The notes under the pieces are model-generated. The model was not told where the DNA came from. It saw nothing but the letters and a program-made list of their open reading frames with translations, and made no database searches. 39,437 bases of DNA from Desulfobulbaceae bacterium (GTDB lineage Bacteria > Desulfobacterota > Desulfobulbia > Desulfobulbales > Desulfobulbaceae): positions 1 through 39,437 of the forward strand of contig WFUT01000136.1 in assembly GCA_015484845.1 (NCBI GenBank), given 5' to 3'. The translations under genes and the position numbers were made by a program. Below, in pieces: positions 8,374 to 16,644 of the stretch; the first letter of the stretch is position 1, and each line of letters opens with the position of its first letter.

Positions 8374-8402
8374 TTGCCAATCTGGCCGGAGCAGGGTATA
8401 GG
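8374..8402 (+). promoter_or_regulatory. Putative promoter of tRNA-Pro
   Basis: TTGCCA (8374-8379), a 17-base spacer, then TATAGG (8397-8402), followed by a GC-rich stretch as at many stable-RNA promoters. It sits about 90 bases before the mature tRNA. Confidence 0.45.
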
Positions 8403-8493
8403 TTCCGGGGCTTTTTCAGCCAGGTAATGTCGCAGCAACAGTGGTGGCCTGCGGGTCGTGGAAACACCTGGCAGGAACCCGCGCAATGCGGGT

Positions 8494-8570
8494 CGGGAAG
8501 TGGCTCAGTCTGGTAGAGCACAGCGTTCGGGACGCTGGGGTCGGAGGTTCGAATCCTCTCTTCCCGACCA
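8494..8570 (+). tRNA. tRNA-Pro, anticodon CGG
   Basis: A 77-base cloverleaf. The acceptor stem CGGGAAG/CTTCCCG is perfect. The D arm is GCTC...GAGC, the anticodon stem CAGCG/CGCTG with loop TTCGGGA (anticodon CGG, reading CCG), the variable loop GGGTC, and the T arm GGAGG-TTCGAAT-CCTCT. The discriminator A and 3' CCA are encoded. Proline tRNAs in bacteria characteristically start with C as here. Confidence 0.97.
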
Positions 8571-8577
8571 GTTATTG

Positions 8578-8617
8578 AAAGGGAGCTTCAGGGGTTGTCC
8601 CGGAAGCTCCCTTTTTT
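8578..8617 (+). terminator. Intrinsic terminator of tRNA-Pro
   Basis: GGGAGCTTC (8581-8589) pairs with GAAGCTCCC (8603-8611), extendable by A-T pairs, and is followed by six T. Confidence 0.9.
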
Positions 8618-8745
8618 GATGATTTCGCCGGGGCCTGTTGTGCGCAACAGGTTGCATGTGATTTCATCCGTGCCCGCTTCTCTCTCCCTGCCGGACGGCG
8701 GCAATCCCCTGGGCAGCCACCCGTAATTTCCTACCGGTTACTGCC

Positions 8746-10056
8746 GTGTCAGACCCTTCTCAAGAGCGCAGCAGTGTTGCCGGCAAAAAACGCCCCTCTT
8801 CCCTGTCCGGCGGGAGTCCGCGGGCCTACCTCGGCCTGCTGCGCGCCAATCCCTCCTATCGCCGTTTCTGGTCCGCCGGTGTCATCAGCCAGGCCGGGGA
8901 CTGGTTCAACTATATCGCCATCTTCGTTCTCCTGAGCCGCCTGACCGGCTCCGGCGAGGCGGTGAGCTGGTTCCTGATCGCCAAGTTCCTGCCTTCCGCC
9001 CTCCTCGGTCCCCTGGCCGGCGTGGTCGCGGACCGGTTCCGGCGCAAGAGCATCCTGGTGAGCTGTGATCTCTGCCGCGCCGCCCTGGTGCTCTGCTATC
9101 TCCTGGCCGGCCGCCTGGAGATGGTCTGGCTGATCTACCTGCTGGCCTTTGTCCAGGAGTCCCTGTGGACCTTTTCCCATCCTGCCCGCCAGGCCTCCAT
9201 TCCCGACCTGTGTCGGCCGGAGGAACTGAACGTGGCCAATGGCCTTTCCGGGTCAACCTGGTCCATCATGCTGGCCATGGGCGCGGCCCTGGGCGGTTTT
9301 GTCACCGCTGTTTTTGGCTGGCAGACAGCGATCATGATCGACGCGGGCTCGTTTCTTGTCTCGGCCGGCCTGCTGTCCGGGGTGCCGCTGCCAATGGCAC
9401 CGCACCGGCGCAAGGGCCCCCTGTCGCTTGCCCGTCTCACCGGCCTGGCCGACCTGGTGGAAGGATTGCGCTACGTACTGGCCCACCGGCGGGTTGCCGC
9501 CCTGCTCATGGTCAAGAGCGGCTGGGCGCTCTCCGGGGGCATCCTGGTCATGCTGACCGTGTTCGGCGAGCAGGTCTTTGCCCACGGCGGCAGGGGCGGT
9601 CTCAGCGGCGTGCTCTATTCCATGCGCGGCCTGGGCGCGGCAGTGGGGCCCATCCTGGCCTGGCGCCTCTTCGGCGACAGCCGCCAGGGCATGCGCCGGG
9701 CCATCGGCCTGGCCTTTTTCATCTCCTCCCTGGCCTACCTGCTCTTCAGCCAGGCGCCCGGCATCGTCACGGCCGCGCTCTGTGTCTTTCTTGGCCATGT
9801 CGGCGGCGCCATCCAGTGGGTCTTTTCCACGACCCTGCTCCATCACCGGGTCGAGGCCAGGTTCCGCGGCCGGGTCTTTGCCGCCGAGATGACCCTGCTC
9901 ACCCTGGTCCTGAGCCTCTCGAGCTGGCTCACGGGCCTCTCCCTGGACCGCGGGGCCGATCCCCGCACCATTGTTCTCTGCCTGGCCCTGCTCTTCCTCC
10001 TCCCGGGCACGCTCTGGATCCTCTACCTTGGCCGCCTTCGCGCCGGCCGTTCCTGA
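8746..10056 (+). CDS. MFS transporter, EntS/MFS_3-like
   Basis: 436 residues with about twelve hydrophobic segments. The N-terminal pattern FWSAGVISQAGDWFNYIAIFVL followed by LLGPLAGVVADRFRRKSILVSCDL contains the MFS loop motif between helices 2 and 3 (GxxADRFRRK). This arrangement is typical of the MFS_3 group that includes enterobactin and macrolide exporters. The start is a GTG at 8746 without a convincing ribosome site; no ATG occurs before the first membrane segment, so the exact start is uncertain. The substrate cannot be told from sequence. It stands between a tRNA and msrAB on the same strand, 108 bases before the latter. Confidence 0.85.
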   Translation: MSDPSQERSSVAGKKRPSSLSGGSPRAYLGLLRANPSYRRFWSAGVISQAGDWFNYIAIFVLLSRLTGSGEAVSWFLIAKFLPSALLGPLAGVVADRFRRKSILVSCDLCRAALVLCYLLAGRLEMVWLIYLLAFVQESLWTFSHPARQASIPDLCRPEELNVANGLSGSTWSIMLAMGAALGGFVTAVFGWQTAIMIDAGSFLVSAGLLSGVPLPMAPHRRKGPLSLARLTGLADLVEGLRYVLAHRRVAALLMVKSGWALSGGILVMLTVFGEQVFAHGGRGGLSGVLYSMRGLGAAVGPILAWRLFGDSRQGMRRAIGLAFFISSLAYLLFSQAPGIVTAALCVFLGHVGGAIQWVFSTTLLHHRVEARFRGRVFAAEMTLLTLVLSLSSWLTGLSLDRGADPRTIVLCLALLFLLPGTLWILYLGRLRAGRS

Positions 10057-10094
10057 TCCCGGCCAGCGGTTCTGCAGGCGCCGGGTTTTGCCAC

Positions 10095-10129
10095 TTGTCC
10101 TGTCTGGAAAAAGTTCTTATTGTTAAGAA
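10095..10129 (+). promoter_or_regulatory. Putative msrAB promoter with overlapping inverted repeat
   Basis: TTGTCC (10095-10100), a 17-base spacer, then TATTGT (10118-10123). The palindrome TTCTTA-TTGT-TAAGAA (10114-10129) covers the -10 box, a position fitting a repressor or redox regulator site. Both calls rest on pattern only. Confidence 0.45.
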
Positions 10130-10164
10130 GTGGTTTGTCGTCCGCCCTACTTCCCGGAGGTCCC

Positions 10165-11256
10165 ATGAACGGTTCTTGGATCATTTTACTTGCTGCTGCC
10201 TGCATTGTTGTGCTCTTCTCCTCGCCCGCCGCGGCAACGCCAACGCGGGCCGCCATCTTTGCCGGTGGCTGTTTCTGGTGCATGGAGCCGCCGTTCGAGG
10301 CGCTCGACGGCGTGATCGGGGTGGAGGCGGGATACACGGGCGGCCGGACCGCGAATCCCACCTATGAAGAGGTCTCCACCGGCCGCACGGGCCACCTGGA
10401 GGCGGTGCGGGTTGTCTATGACCCGGCGGTGGTCAGCTATGACAGGCTGCTCGAGGTCTTCTGGCGCCAGGTCGATCCCACTGATAGCGGCGGCCAGTTC
10501 GCGGACCGGGGCGGCCAGTATGCCACGGCCATCTTCTACCTGGACGAGGAGCAGCGCCGGCTGGCCGAGGCGTCCAGGAAGCGGCTGGATGCCTCTGGTA
10601 TCTTTGACCGGCCCGTGGTCACCGCCATCCTGCCGGCAGGGACCTTCTACCCGGCCGAGGAGTACCACCAGGACTATTACCGCAAGAACGTCCTCCACTA
10701 CACGCTTTACAAGAAGGGGTCGGGCAGGGCGGATTTCATCGAGTCCACCTGGAAGGGCAGGGCGTTTCCCGGCAGGGAGGAGGATGGTTTCAACCGGCCT
10801 GCGGACGATGAGCTCAGGAAACGGCTCACCCCGCTCCAGTATCGCGTGGTCCGGGAGGGTGCCACCGAGCCGGCCTTCCGGAATGCCTACTGGGACCACA
10901 GGGAAGAGGGAATCTACGTGGACGTGGTCTCGGGTGAGCCGCTCTTTTCGTCCCGGGACAAGTTCGATTCCGGCACCGGCTGGCCCAGCTTCACGCGACC
11001 GCTGGCAGCGGAGAATATCGTCGAGCGGGAGGACCGGCGCCTGTTTTCGGTCCGCACCGAGGTCCGGAGCCGGCACGCTGACTCCCACCTGGGCCATGTC
11101 TTTACCGACGGTCCGCCGCCCACCGGCCTGCGCTACTGCATCAACTCCGCGGCCCTGCGCTTCATCCCGGTTTCGGAACTGGAAAAAGAGGGATATGGCC
11201 GCTACCGCTCCCTGTTTGCGGATGCACCACCACCCGGCCCGGGCCGGGAGAAGTGA
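10165..11256 (+). CDS. msrAB: Exported bifunctional peptide-methionine sulfoxide reductase MsrA/MsrB
   Basis: Repairs oxidised methionine: the A half acts on the S form, the B half on the R form. It has 363 residues from the ATG at 10165, preceded by CCGGAGG. Residues 1-25 are a signal peptide ending in SPAAA, so the enzyme acts in the envelope. The MsrA domain starts with [12 protein letters not shown] (Cys36). The MsrB domain starts near [17 protein letters not shown] and includes DSGTGWPSF and the catalytic YCINSAAL (Cys325). The MsrB half lacks the zinc CxxC pairs of zinc-type enzymes. No thioredoxin-like reducing domain is fused, so a separate reductant is needed. Confidence 0.95.
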   Translation: MNGSWIILLAAACIVVLFSSPAAATPTRAAIFAGGCFWCMEPPFEALDGVIGVEAGYTGGRTANPTYEEVSTGRTGHLEAVRVVYDPAVVSYDRLLEVFWRQVDPTDSGGQFADRGGQYATAIFYLDEEQRRLAEASRKRLDASGIFDRPVVTAILPAGTFYPAEEYHQDYYRKNVLHYTLYKKGSGRADFIESTWKGRAFPGREEDGFNRPADDELRKRLTPLQYRVVREGATEPAFRNAYWDHREEGIYVDVVSGEPLFSSRDKFDSGTGWPSFTRPLAAENIVEREDRRLFSVRTEVRSRHADSHLGHVFTDGPPPTGLRYCINSAALRFIPVSELEKEGYGRYRSLFADAPPPGPGREK

Positions 11257-11278
11257 CCCGCGCCGGCCGCTGGTGCGG

Positions 11279-11854
11279 TCAGCCGCGGCTGTCCCGCTCG
11301 GCGGCCTCCCTGGCCGCGGGATCGTAACGGCTGAGCACGCCGTAGAGCATGTCGGGCAGGTCGTCCTTCTGGCGGGAGCTGCGCTTGATCTGCTTGAGGC
11401 ACTTGGCAAAGGTCAGCCGCTCGCCGAGAAAGATGTGCCTGAGGATGAGCGAGATCAGGCGGGTGATGGTGGTCAGGTTGGAGATCCGGGACTGCAGTTC
11501 ATGGTCACGGTCAAAGGCGGTGGAGGCGAAGACCTCCACCGGGTTGCCGTTCATCTCGCTGATGGAGAGGTACCACTTGTTCTGTTCCCGGTCGATGGTC
11601 CGGTAGCGCTTGCCGTCCAGGACATCGGGCAGCTCGGTCTCGGTGGCCGGAGGACCGTCCCCGGGCAGGATGGGCTCGTTCTGGAACTCCTGCCAGATCC
11701 TGCGCACCACCTCGGGCTGGTTTCTCACCCTGGCGATCAGGGTCCGGCAGGCCGAACAGGCCTGAAAGCCGTGGCAGGTGGAGGTCTTCCTGTCAGCTCC
11801 GCAGAGCTGGCAGCCCCGGGGCTGGTTCTGGTCGGTTGCTTGCTCGTGGGCCAT
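11279..11854 (-). CDS. Zinc-finger protein with domain resembling the C-terminal tail of class II ribonucleotide reductase (TSCPD-like)
   Basis: 191 residues from the ATG at 11854, preceded by CAGGAGA. The N-terminal third has a cysteine cluster (Cys15, Cys18, Cys27-His28, Cys33, Cys36) typical of a zinc ribbon. Residues ~75-160 (LPDVLDGKRYRTIDR..., WYLSISEMNGNPVEVFAS, ITRLISLILRH) resemble the domain at the end of B12-dependent ribonucleotide reductase NrdJ, where LYVTISE..G.PFEVFA and AIGRLISLALR occur. No catalytic reductase domain is present. It may be a regulatory or assembly partner of NrdJ, or a detached piece of it. It converges on msrAB (22 bases apart) and diverges from trmH-cobO; CobO works towards the NrdJ cofactor adenosylcobalamin. 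Confidence 0.65.
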   Translation of the reverse strand: MAHEQATDQNQPRGCQLCGADRKTSTCHGFQACSACRTLIARVRNQPEVVRRIWQEFQNEPILPGDGPPATETELPDVLDGKRYRTIDREQNKWYLSISEMNGNPVEVFASTAFDRDHELQSRISNLTTITRLISLILRHIFLGERLTFAKCLKQIKRSSRQKDDLPDMLYGVLSRYDPAAREAAERDSRG

Positions 11855-12044
11855 GGTCTCCTGCGTTCTCCCGTGGTTGCGGTCCCTGCCGGCCAGGGCT
11901 CTGGTGGCGGCCCGGCATGGCCTTGTTTTTTTTCGTCCGACAGAGTACAACGTGTCGGCAAAAAGAACAACCGTAAGGGACAACCCCATTCTCTTCAATC
12001 CTGCCGTCGTCCGTGTACCCGGGGCGACATCCGGAGCATACCCC

Positions 12045-12638
12045 ATGGCACGACGTCGAAACCGCTATCTTGACATGGAGAGCCGCCATGCCAGGGCGGT
12101 GCGGCGGAACATGGTCTCGGCCCGGCCCGGCATCCATTCCTGTATCCTGGTCCTGGACGGCCTCAAGCCGGACTTCAACATCGGCAAGATCTTCCGTTCC
12201 GCCGATGCCTTTGGCGCCCGCGAGATCCACCTGGTGGCCGTGGATATCTTTGATCCCGAGCCGGCCAAGGGCTCGGTGCGCTGGGTTCCCTTTACCCACC
12301 ACCCGGATTTTGCCACCTGTTACGGCCTGCTCCGTGAACGGGGCTACAGTGTCGTCACCTTTGAGCCGGGCCGCGGCCAGCGGCTCGACCGGATGGACCT
12401 GCCCCGGCGCGTTGCCTTTGTCCTCGGGCACGAGGAATTCGGCCTCAGCTTCGACCCGGCCGGGTATCCGGATATCCTGCCGGTCTCCATTCCCCAGTGG
12501 GGCCATGTCCAGAGTCTCAATGTCAGCGTGGCCGCCTCCCTTGCCCTGTACGAGTATGTGCGCCAGCACGGCCGGCCCCTGGAAGAGGGGTTCGTGCGCA
12601 CGGGCAGGGAGCATGCGGCCGGGGAGGAATGGCGATGA
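12045..12638 (+). CDS. SpoU/TrmH-family RNA 2'-O-methyltransferase
   Basis: 197 residues from the ATG at 12045, preceded by CCGGAG. SPOUT fold signatures are in order: motif 1 NIGKIFRSADAFGA, motif 2 VAFVLGHEEFGLS, and motif 3 IPQWGHVQSLNVSVAASLALYEY, which form the S-adenosylmethionine knot. The short N-terminal extension is basic (MARRRNRYLDMESRHARAVRRN), suiting RNA binding. Which tRNA or rRNA ribose it methylates is not deducible. Its stop overlaps the start of the next gene in an ATGA junction, implying coupled translation. Confidence 0.9.
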   Translation: MARRRNRYLDMESRHARAVRRNMVSARPGIHSCILVLDGLKPDFNIGKIFRSADAFGAREIHLVAVDIFDPEPAKGSVRWVPFTHHPDFATCYGLLRERGYSVVTFEPGRGQRLDRMDLPRRVAFVLGHEEFGLSFDPAGYPDILPVSIPQWGHVQSLNVSVAASLALYEYVRQHGRPLEEGFVRTGREHAAGEEWR

Positions 12639-13162
12639 AAAAGACCCGCGGACTCTTTCTGCTGTTCACCGGCAACGGCAAGGGCAAGACCACGGCGGCG
12701 CTCGGCCTCGCCTTCCGCGCCCTGGGCCATGGCCAGCGGGTGGCAATGATCCAGTTCATCAAGGGGAGCTGGAAGTATGGCGAGCTGGAGTCGGCCAAGC
12801 GTTTTGCCGACCTGCTCGATTTCCACGTCATGGGCCGCGGCTTCACCTGGAAGTCCGATGACCTGGACAAGGACATCGCCCTGGCCCGGGAGGCCTGGCG
12901 GTTCGCCCAGGCCACCATTGCCGAAAACCGTCACCAGCTCGTCATCCTGGACGAGCTCACCTACCTGGTCAGCTACGGCATGCTCCCGGAGCAGGATGTC
13001 ATTGACACCCTGGCCGCCCGTCCGCCGGCCATGCACGTGGTGGTCACCGGCCGCGGCGCCGGCCAGGGGTTGATCGAGGCCGCCGACCTGGTCACCGAGA
13101 TGCGCGAGATCAAGCATCCCTACAGCCGGGGCATCAAGGCCCAGAGGGGAATCGAATTCTAG
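12635..13162 (+). CDS. cobO: Corrinoid adenosyltransferase, CobO/CobA(BtuR) type
   Basis: Transfers the adenosyl group from ATP to reduced cobalt of corrinoids, making adenosylcobalamin. It has 175 residues. The P-loop TGNGKGKTTAALG is at 12-24, followed by VAMIQFIKGSW, the Walker-B-like VILDELTYLV and the C-terminal TEMREIKHPYSRGIKAQRGIEF, all characteristic of the CobA/CobO family. The start at 12635 is preferred over 12629 because it has proper spacing from GGGGAGGA, and it overlaps the preceding stop by four bases. No other cobalamin genes are adjacent. Confidence 0.94.
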   Translation: MKKTRGLFLLFTGNGKGKTTAALGLAFRALGHGQRVAMIQFIKGSWKYGELESAKRFADLLDFHVMGRGFTWKSDDLDKDIALAREAWRFAQATIAENRHQLVILDELTYLVSYGMLPEQDVIDTLAARPPAMHVVVTGRGAGQGLIEAADLVTEMREIKHPYSRGIKAQRGIEF

Positions 13163-13306
13163 GGTGTCAATCCGGCCCTGATCCCACCTTTTCCCTTGCA
13201 ACTTCCCGCCCAGTTGGTAAATTTCCCTGTTCTGCAGGGCCAGGGGATCCTGACCCGTAGAGTGCAATCCCGGCCGGAGCCTCCGGCCATTTCCGCGAGA
13301 GAGACC

Positions 13307-16123
13307 ATGGATTACCGGGACACGCTGAATCTGCCCAAGACCAAGTTCAAGATGAAGGCCAACCTGACGCAGAAGGAACCCATGTACCTGAAGCGCTGGG
13401 ACAGGGAGGATCTGTATCACAAGCTGCAGGAGGCCGCCGCCGACCGGCCGCTCTTCATCCTCCACGACGGCCCTCCCTATGCCAACGGCAACATCCATCT
13501 TGGCACGGCCTTCAACAAGGTCCTCAAGGATATCATCCTCAAGTCCCGGTACATGGCCGGCTTCCGGACCCCCTACGTGCCGGGCTGGGACTGCCACGGC
13601 CTGCCCATCGAGCACAACGTGGACAAGGAGCTGGGCGACAAGAAGGATATCCCGATCCTGGCCAAGCGCAAGGCCTGCCGCAGGTATGCGGAAAAGTGGA
13701 TCAAGACCCAGAAGGAACAGTTCCGGCGCCTGGGGGTGCTGGGCGACTGGGACGATCCCTACCTGACCATGAACTATGGTTACGAGGCGACCATTGCCCG
13801 CGAATTTAACAAGTTCCTGCTCTCCGGCGCCGTTGTCCGGGCCAAGAAGCCGGTCTACTGGTGTGCCACCTGCCGCACCGCCCTGGCCGAGGCCGAGGTG
13901 GACTATGCCGACCACACCTCGCCGTCGATCTATGTCAAGTTCCCGGTGGCCGACGACCTGGCCGATGTGGCGCCGGAACTCGGGGGCCGCGACCTGTACG
14001 TGCTCATCTGGACCACCACGCCCTGGACCCTGCCGGCCAACATGGCCGTGGCCTTTCACCCCGACTTCACCTATGCGGCCGTGGAGGTGGACAACGAGGT
14101 CTGGATCCTGGCCGAGGACCTGGTGGAGCCGTGTTTTACCGCCTTTGGCAGGGAGACGCCCCGGGTGCTCGCCACCTTTGCCGCCTCCGGCCTGGAGGGG
14201 AAGAAGTGCCGCCATCCCTTCCTGGACCGCGACTCCCTCATGGTGCTGGCCGACTATGTCACGGCCGAATCCGGCACCGGCTGCGTGCACACCGCGCCCG
14301 GTCACGGCGCCGACGACTACCTCACCGGCCTGCGCTACGATCTTGATATCCTCTCGCCCGTGGACGATGCCGGCCGCTTCACCGACGAGGCGGGCCGGTA
14401 CGTGGGCGAGCAGGTGCCCCATGTCAACCGCCGGATCAACGATGACCTGAAGGAGGAGGGCAGCCTGGTCCTGGAGACGGATATCGTCCACAGCTATCCC
14501 CACTGCTGGCGCTGCAAGCAGCCGGTCATGTACCGGGCCACCGCCCAGTGGTTCATCTCCATGGAGAAGAACGACCTGCGCAAGAAGGCCCTGGCCGCCA
14601 TCCGCGAGGTGAAGTGGACCCCGGCCTGGGGTGAGCAGCGGATCTACGGCATGGTGGAGAACCGGCCCGACTGGTGCCTGTCCCGGCAGCGGGCCTGGGG
14701 GGTGCCTGTCACGGTGCTTACCTGCGAGGAATGTGGCGAGATCCTCAGGGACAGCAGGGTCTGCGAGCGGATCGAGTCCCTCTTTGCCAGCGAGGGCGCC
14801 GATGCCTGGTTCCTTCACGAGGCGGCCGACTTTATCCCCGAGGGCGTGCACTGCTCCTGCGGCGGCACCAGGTTCCGCAAGGAGAGCGATATCCTCGATG
14901 TCTGGTTCGATTCCGGCACCAGTCACGCCGCCGTGCTTGAGCCGCGGCCGGAACTGCGCTCACCGGCCGATCTCTACCTGGAGGGCAGCGACCAGCACCG
15001 CGGCTGGTTCCAGTCCTCGCTGCTGACCTCGGTGGGGACACGCGGCCGCGCTCCCTACCTGGGCGTGCTGACCCACGGCTACGTGGTGGACGGCCAGGGC
15101 AAGAAGATGTCCAAGTCGGTGGGCAACGTGGTGGCGCCGCAGGAGGTGATCGACAAGTACGGCGCCGAGATCCTGCGCCTCTGGGTCTCCAGCGAAAACT
15201 ACCAGGACGATGTCAAGGTCTCGGACGAGATCCTGCGCCACGTCTCCGACGCCTACCGCAAGATCCGCAACACGATCCGCTTCCTGCTCAGCAATCTCTA
15301 CGACTTTGACCCGCAGCAGGACCGGGTGGCGTACGGCGACCTGGCCGAGATCGACCGCTGGGCCCTGGCCCGGTTCGCCGACCTGGTGCGCCGGGTGAGC
15401 AGGGCCTATGACGAGTACGAGTTCCACGCCGTTTACCACGGCCTGCATAACTTCTGCGGCACCGTGGTCTCCAGCCTCTACATGGATGTGCTCAAGGACC
15501 GGCTCTACTGCTCGGCGCCGGACGATCCCGGCCGCAGGGGCGCGCAGACCGTGATCCACCGCATCCTGGACGGCCTGCTCCGGCTGATGGCGCCGGTGCT
15601 GAGCTTTACGGCTGCCGAGGCCTGGGAGCATATGCAGGGCCTTGCCGCCGACGCGCCCGTGGAGCAGTCGGTCTTCTTTGCCCCTTTTCCCGTGGTGGAC
15701 GACATCCCGGAGGACCGGGACCTGGATGCGCGCTGGGAGCGGTTACTCGCCCTGCGCGGCGAGGTGACCCGGGTCCTGGAGGCCGCCCGTCGCGACAAGG
15801 TGATCGGCCTGTCCCTGGATGCCGAGGTCCTGCTGAAGGCCGACGGCGAGACAGCGGAGTTTCTCGCCGCCAACCTGGAACTGCTGCGTGAACTCTGCAT
15901 TGTCTCGGCCATGGGGCAGGTGGACGAGCTGGCCGGTGGCGAGGGCGTGGAGGTCATGGACAGCGAGAGCGTGCCGGATCTGAAGATCGCTGTCCGGCCG
16001 GCGCCGGGCAGCAAGTGCGAGCGCTGCTGGATCATCTCCGAGAGCGTGGGCAGGGACGCCGGGCATCCGACCCTCTGCAGCCGCTGCGCCGGGGTCGTCC
16101 GTTCGCTTGCGCAGGCGTCATGA
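13307..16123 (+). CDS. ileS: Isoleucyl-tRNA synthetase
   Basis: 938 residues, the usual length of the bacterial type I enzyme. The ATP-binding HIGH-type motif is PYANGNIHLG (57-66) and KMSKS is at 600-604. The connective editing domain lies between, with the threonine-rich stretch in WTTTPWTLPAN and the TAPGHGADDY block. The C-terminal zinc ribbon has Cys904, Cys907, Cys924 and Cys927. The start ATG at 13307 follows a modest GAGAG. A 144-base spacer separates it from cobO; it holds a GGCCGGAG/CTCCGGCC-type hairpin but no clear T-run. The stop overlaps lspA. Confidence 0.98.
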   Translation: MDYRDTLNLPKTKFKMKANLTQKEPMYLKRWDREDLYHKLQEAAADRPLFILHDGPPYANGNIHLGTAFNKVLKDIILKSRYMAGFRTPYVPGWDCHGLPIEHNVDKELGDKKDIPILAKRKACRRYAEKWIKTQKEQFRRLGVLGDWDDPYLTMNYGYEATIAREFNKFLLSGAVVRAKKPVYWCATCRTALAEAEVDYADHTSPSIYVKFPVADDLADVAPELGGRDLYVLIWTTTPWTLPANMAVAFHPDFTYAAVEVDNEVWILAEDLVEPCFTAFGRETPRVLATFAASGLEGKKCRHPFLDRDSLMVLADYVTAESGTGCVHTAPGHGADDYLTGLRYDLDILSPVDDAGRFTDEAGRYVGEQVPHVNRRINDDLKEEGSLVLETDIVHSYPHCWRCKQPVMYRATAQWFISMEKNDLRKKALAAIREVKWTPAWGEQRIYGMVENRPDWCLSRQRAWGVPVTVLTCEECGEILRDSRVCERIESLFASEGADAWFLHEAADFIPEGVHCSCGGTRFRKESDILDVWFDSGTSHAAVLEPRPELRSPADLYLEGSDQHRGWFQSSLLTSVGTRGRAPYLGVLTHGYVVDGQGKKMSKSVGNVVAPQEVIDKYGAEILRLWVSSENYQDDVKVSDEILRHVSDAYRKIRNTIRFLLSNLYDFDPQQDRVAYGDLAEIDRWALARFADLVRRVSRAYDEYEFHAVYHGLHNFCGTVVSSLYMDVLKDRLYCSAPDDPGRRGAQTVIHRILDGLLRLMAPVLSFTAAEAWEHMQGLAADAPVEQSVFFAPFPVVDDIPEDRDLDARWERLLALRGEVTRVLEAARRDKVIGLSLDAEVLLKADGETAEFLAANLELLRELCIVSAMGQVDELAGGEGVEVMDSESVPDLKIAVRPAPGSKCERCWIISESVGRDAGHPTLCSRCAGVVRSLAQAS

Positions 16124-16638
16124 GCCCGCCGGCCCCGGGGGAGCGACGCGGCAGTGGCCGGACATGGTTCTTTCTTGGCATGGCCCTGGTCCTTGTCCTG
16201 GACCAGGCCAGCAAGTTCCTGGTCACGCGGGAATTTGTCCTCTACGAGTCCAGGCAGGTCATTGCCGGCCTGTTCAGCCTGACCTATCTCACCAATACCG
16301 GCGCCGCCTTCGGCATCCTGGCAGGCCATCCCACCTGGTGGCGGCAGGCGTTTTTCACGGGTGTCGCCCTGGTGGCCCTGGCGGTCATCGTCTGGCTGCA
16401 GGGCCGCCTGGCCGGCCAGAGCCGCTGGTATACCGTCAGCCTGTCCCTCATCGGCGGGGGCGCCCTGGGCAACCTGGTGGACCGGGTCCGTCTCGGCGCT
16501 GTGGTGGATTTCCTTGATTTTTATATCGGCTCCCACCACTGGCCGCCCTTTAACCTGGCGGATTCCGCCATCTGCGTGGGCGTTTTCCTGTTCCTGGTGC
16601 TCCAGTTTTTCAGCGACGATCATCGAAAGAAAAAATAA
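16120..16638 (+). CDS. lspA: Lipoprotein signal peptidase
   Basis: Inner-membrane aspartic peptidase that cleaves diacylglyceryl prolipoproteins, 172 residues with four membrane segments. Family blocks are DQASKFLV, LTYLTNTGAAFGIL, GALGNLVDRV (first catalytic Asp) and FNLADSAI (second catalytic Asp). The start overlaps the ileS stop in an ATGA junction; ileS-lspA is a widespread bacterial pairing. The two lipoproteins at 25522-28094 would be among its substrates. Confidence 0.97.
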   Translation: MSPPAPGERRGSGRTWFFLGMALVLVLDQASKFLVTREFVLYESRQVIAGLFSLTYLTNTGAAFGILAGHPTWWRQAFFTGVALVALAVIVWLQGRLAGQSRWYTVSLSLIGGGALGNLVDRVRLGAVVDFLDFYIGSHHWPPFNLADSAICVGVFLFLVLQFFSDDHRKKK

Positions 16639-16644
16639 AAGATC

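Noticed and set aside
13272-13288. GGCCGGAGCCTCCGGCC hairpin as a cobO terminator or ileS T-box
   Set aside because: No T-run follows and no T-box sequence is present; significance is unclear.
12344-14926. 860-codon open frame antisense to cobO and ileS
   Set aside because: Low-complexity, Gly/His/Gln-rich translation; it is the shadow of high-GC coding sequence on the plus strand.
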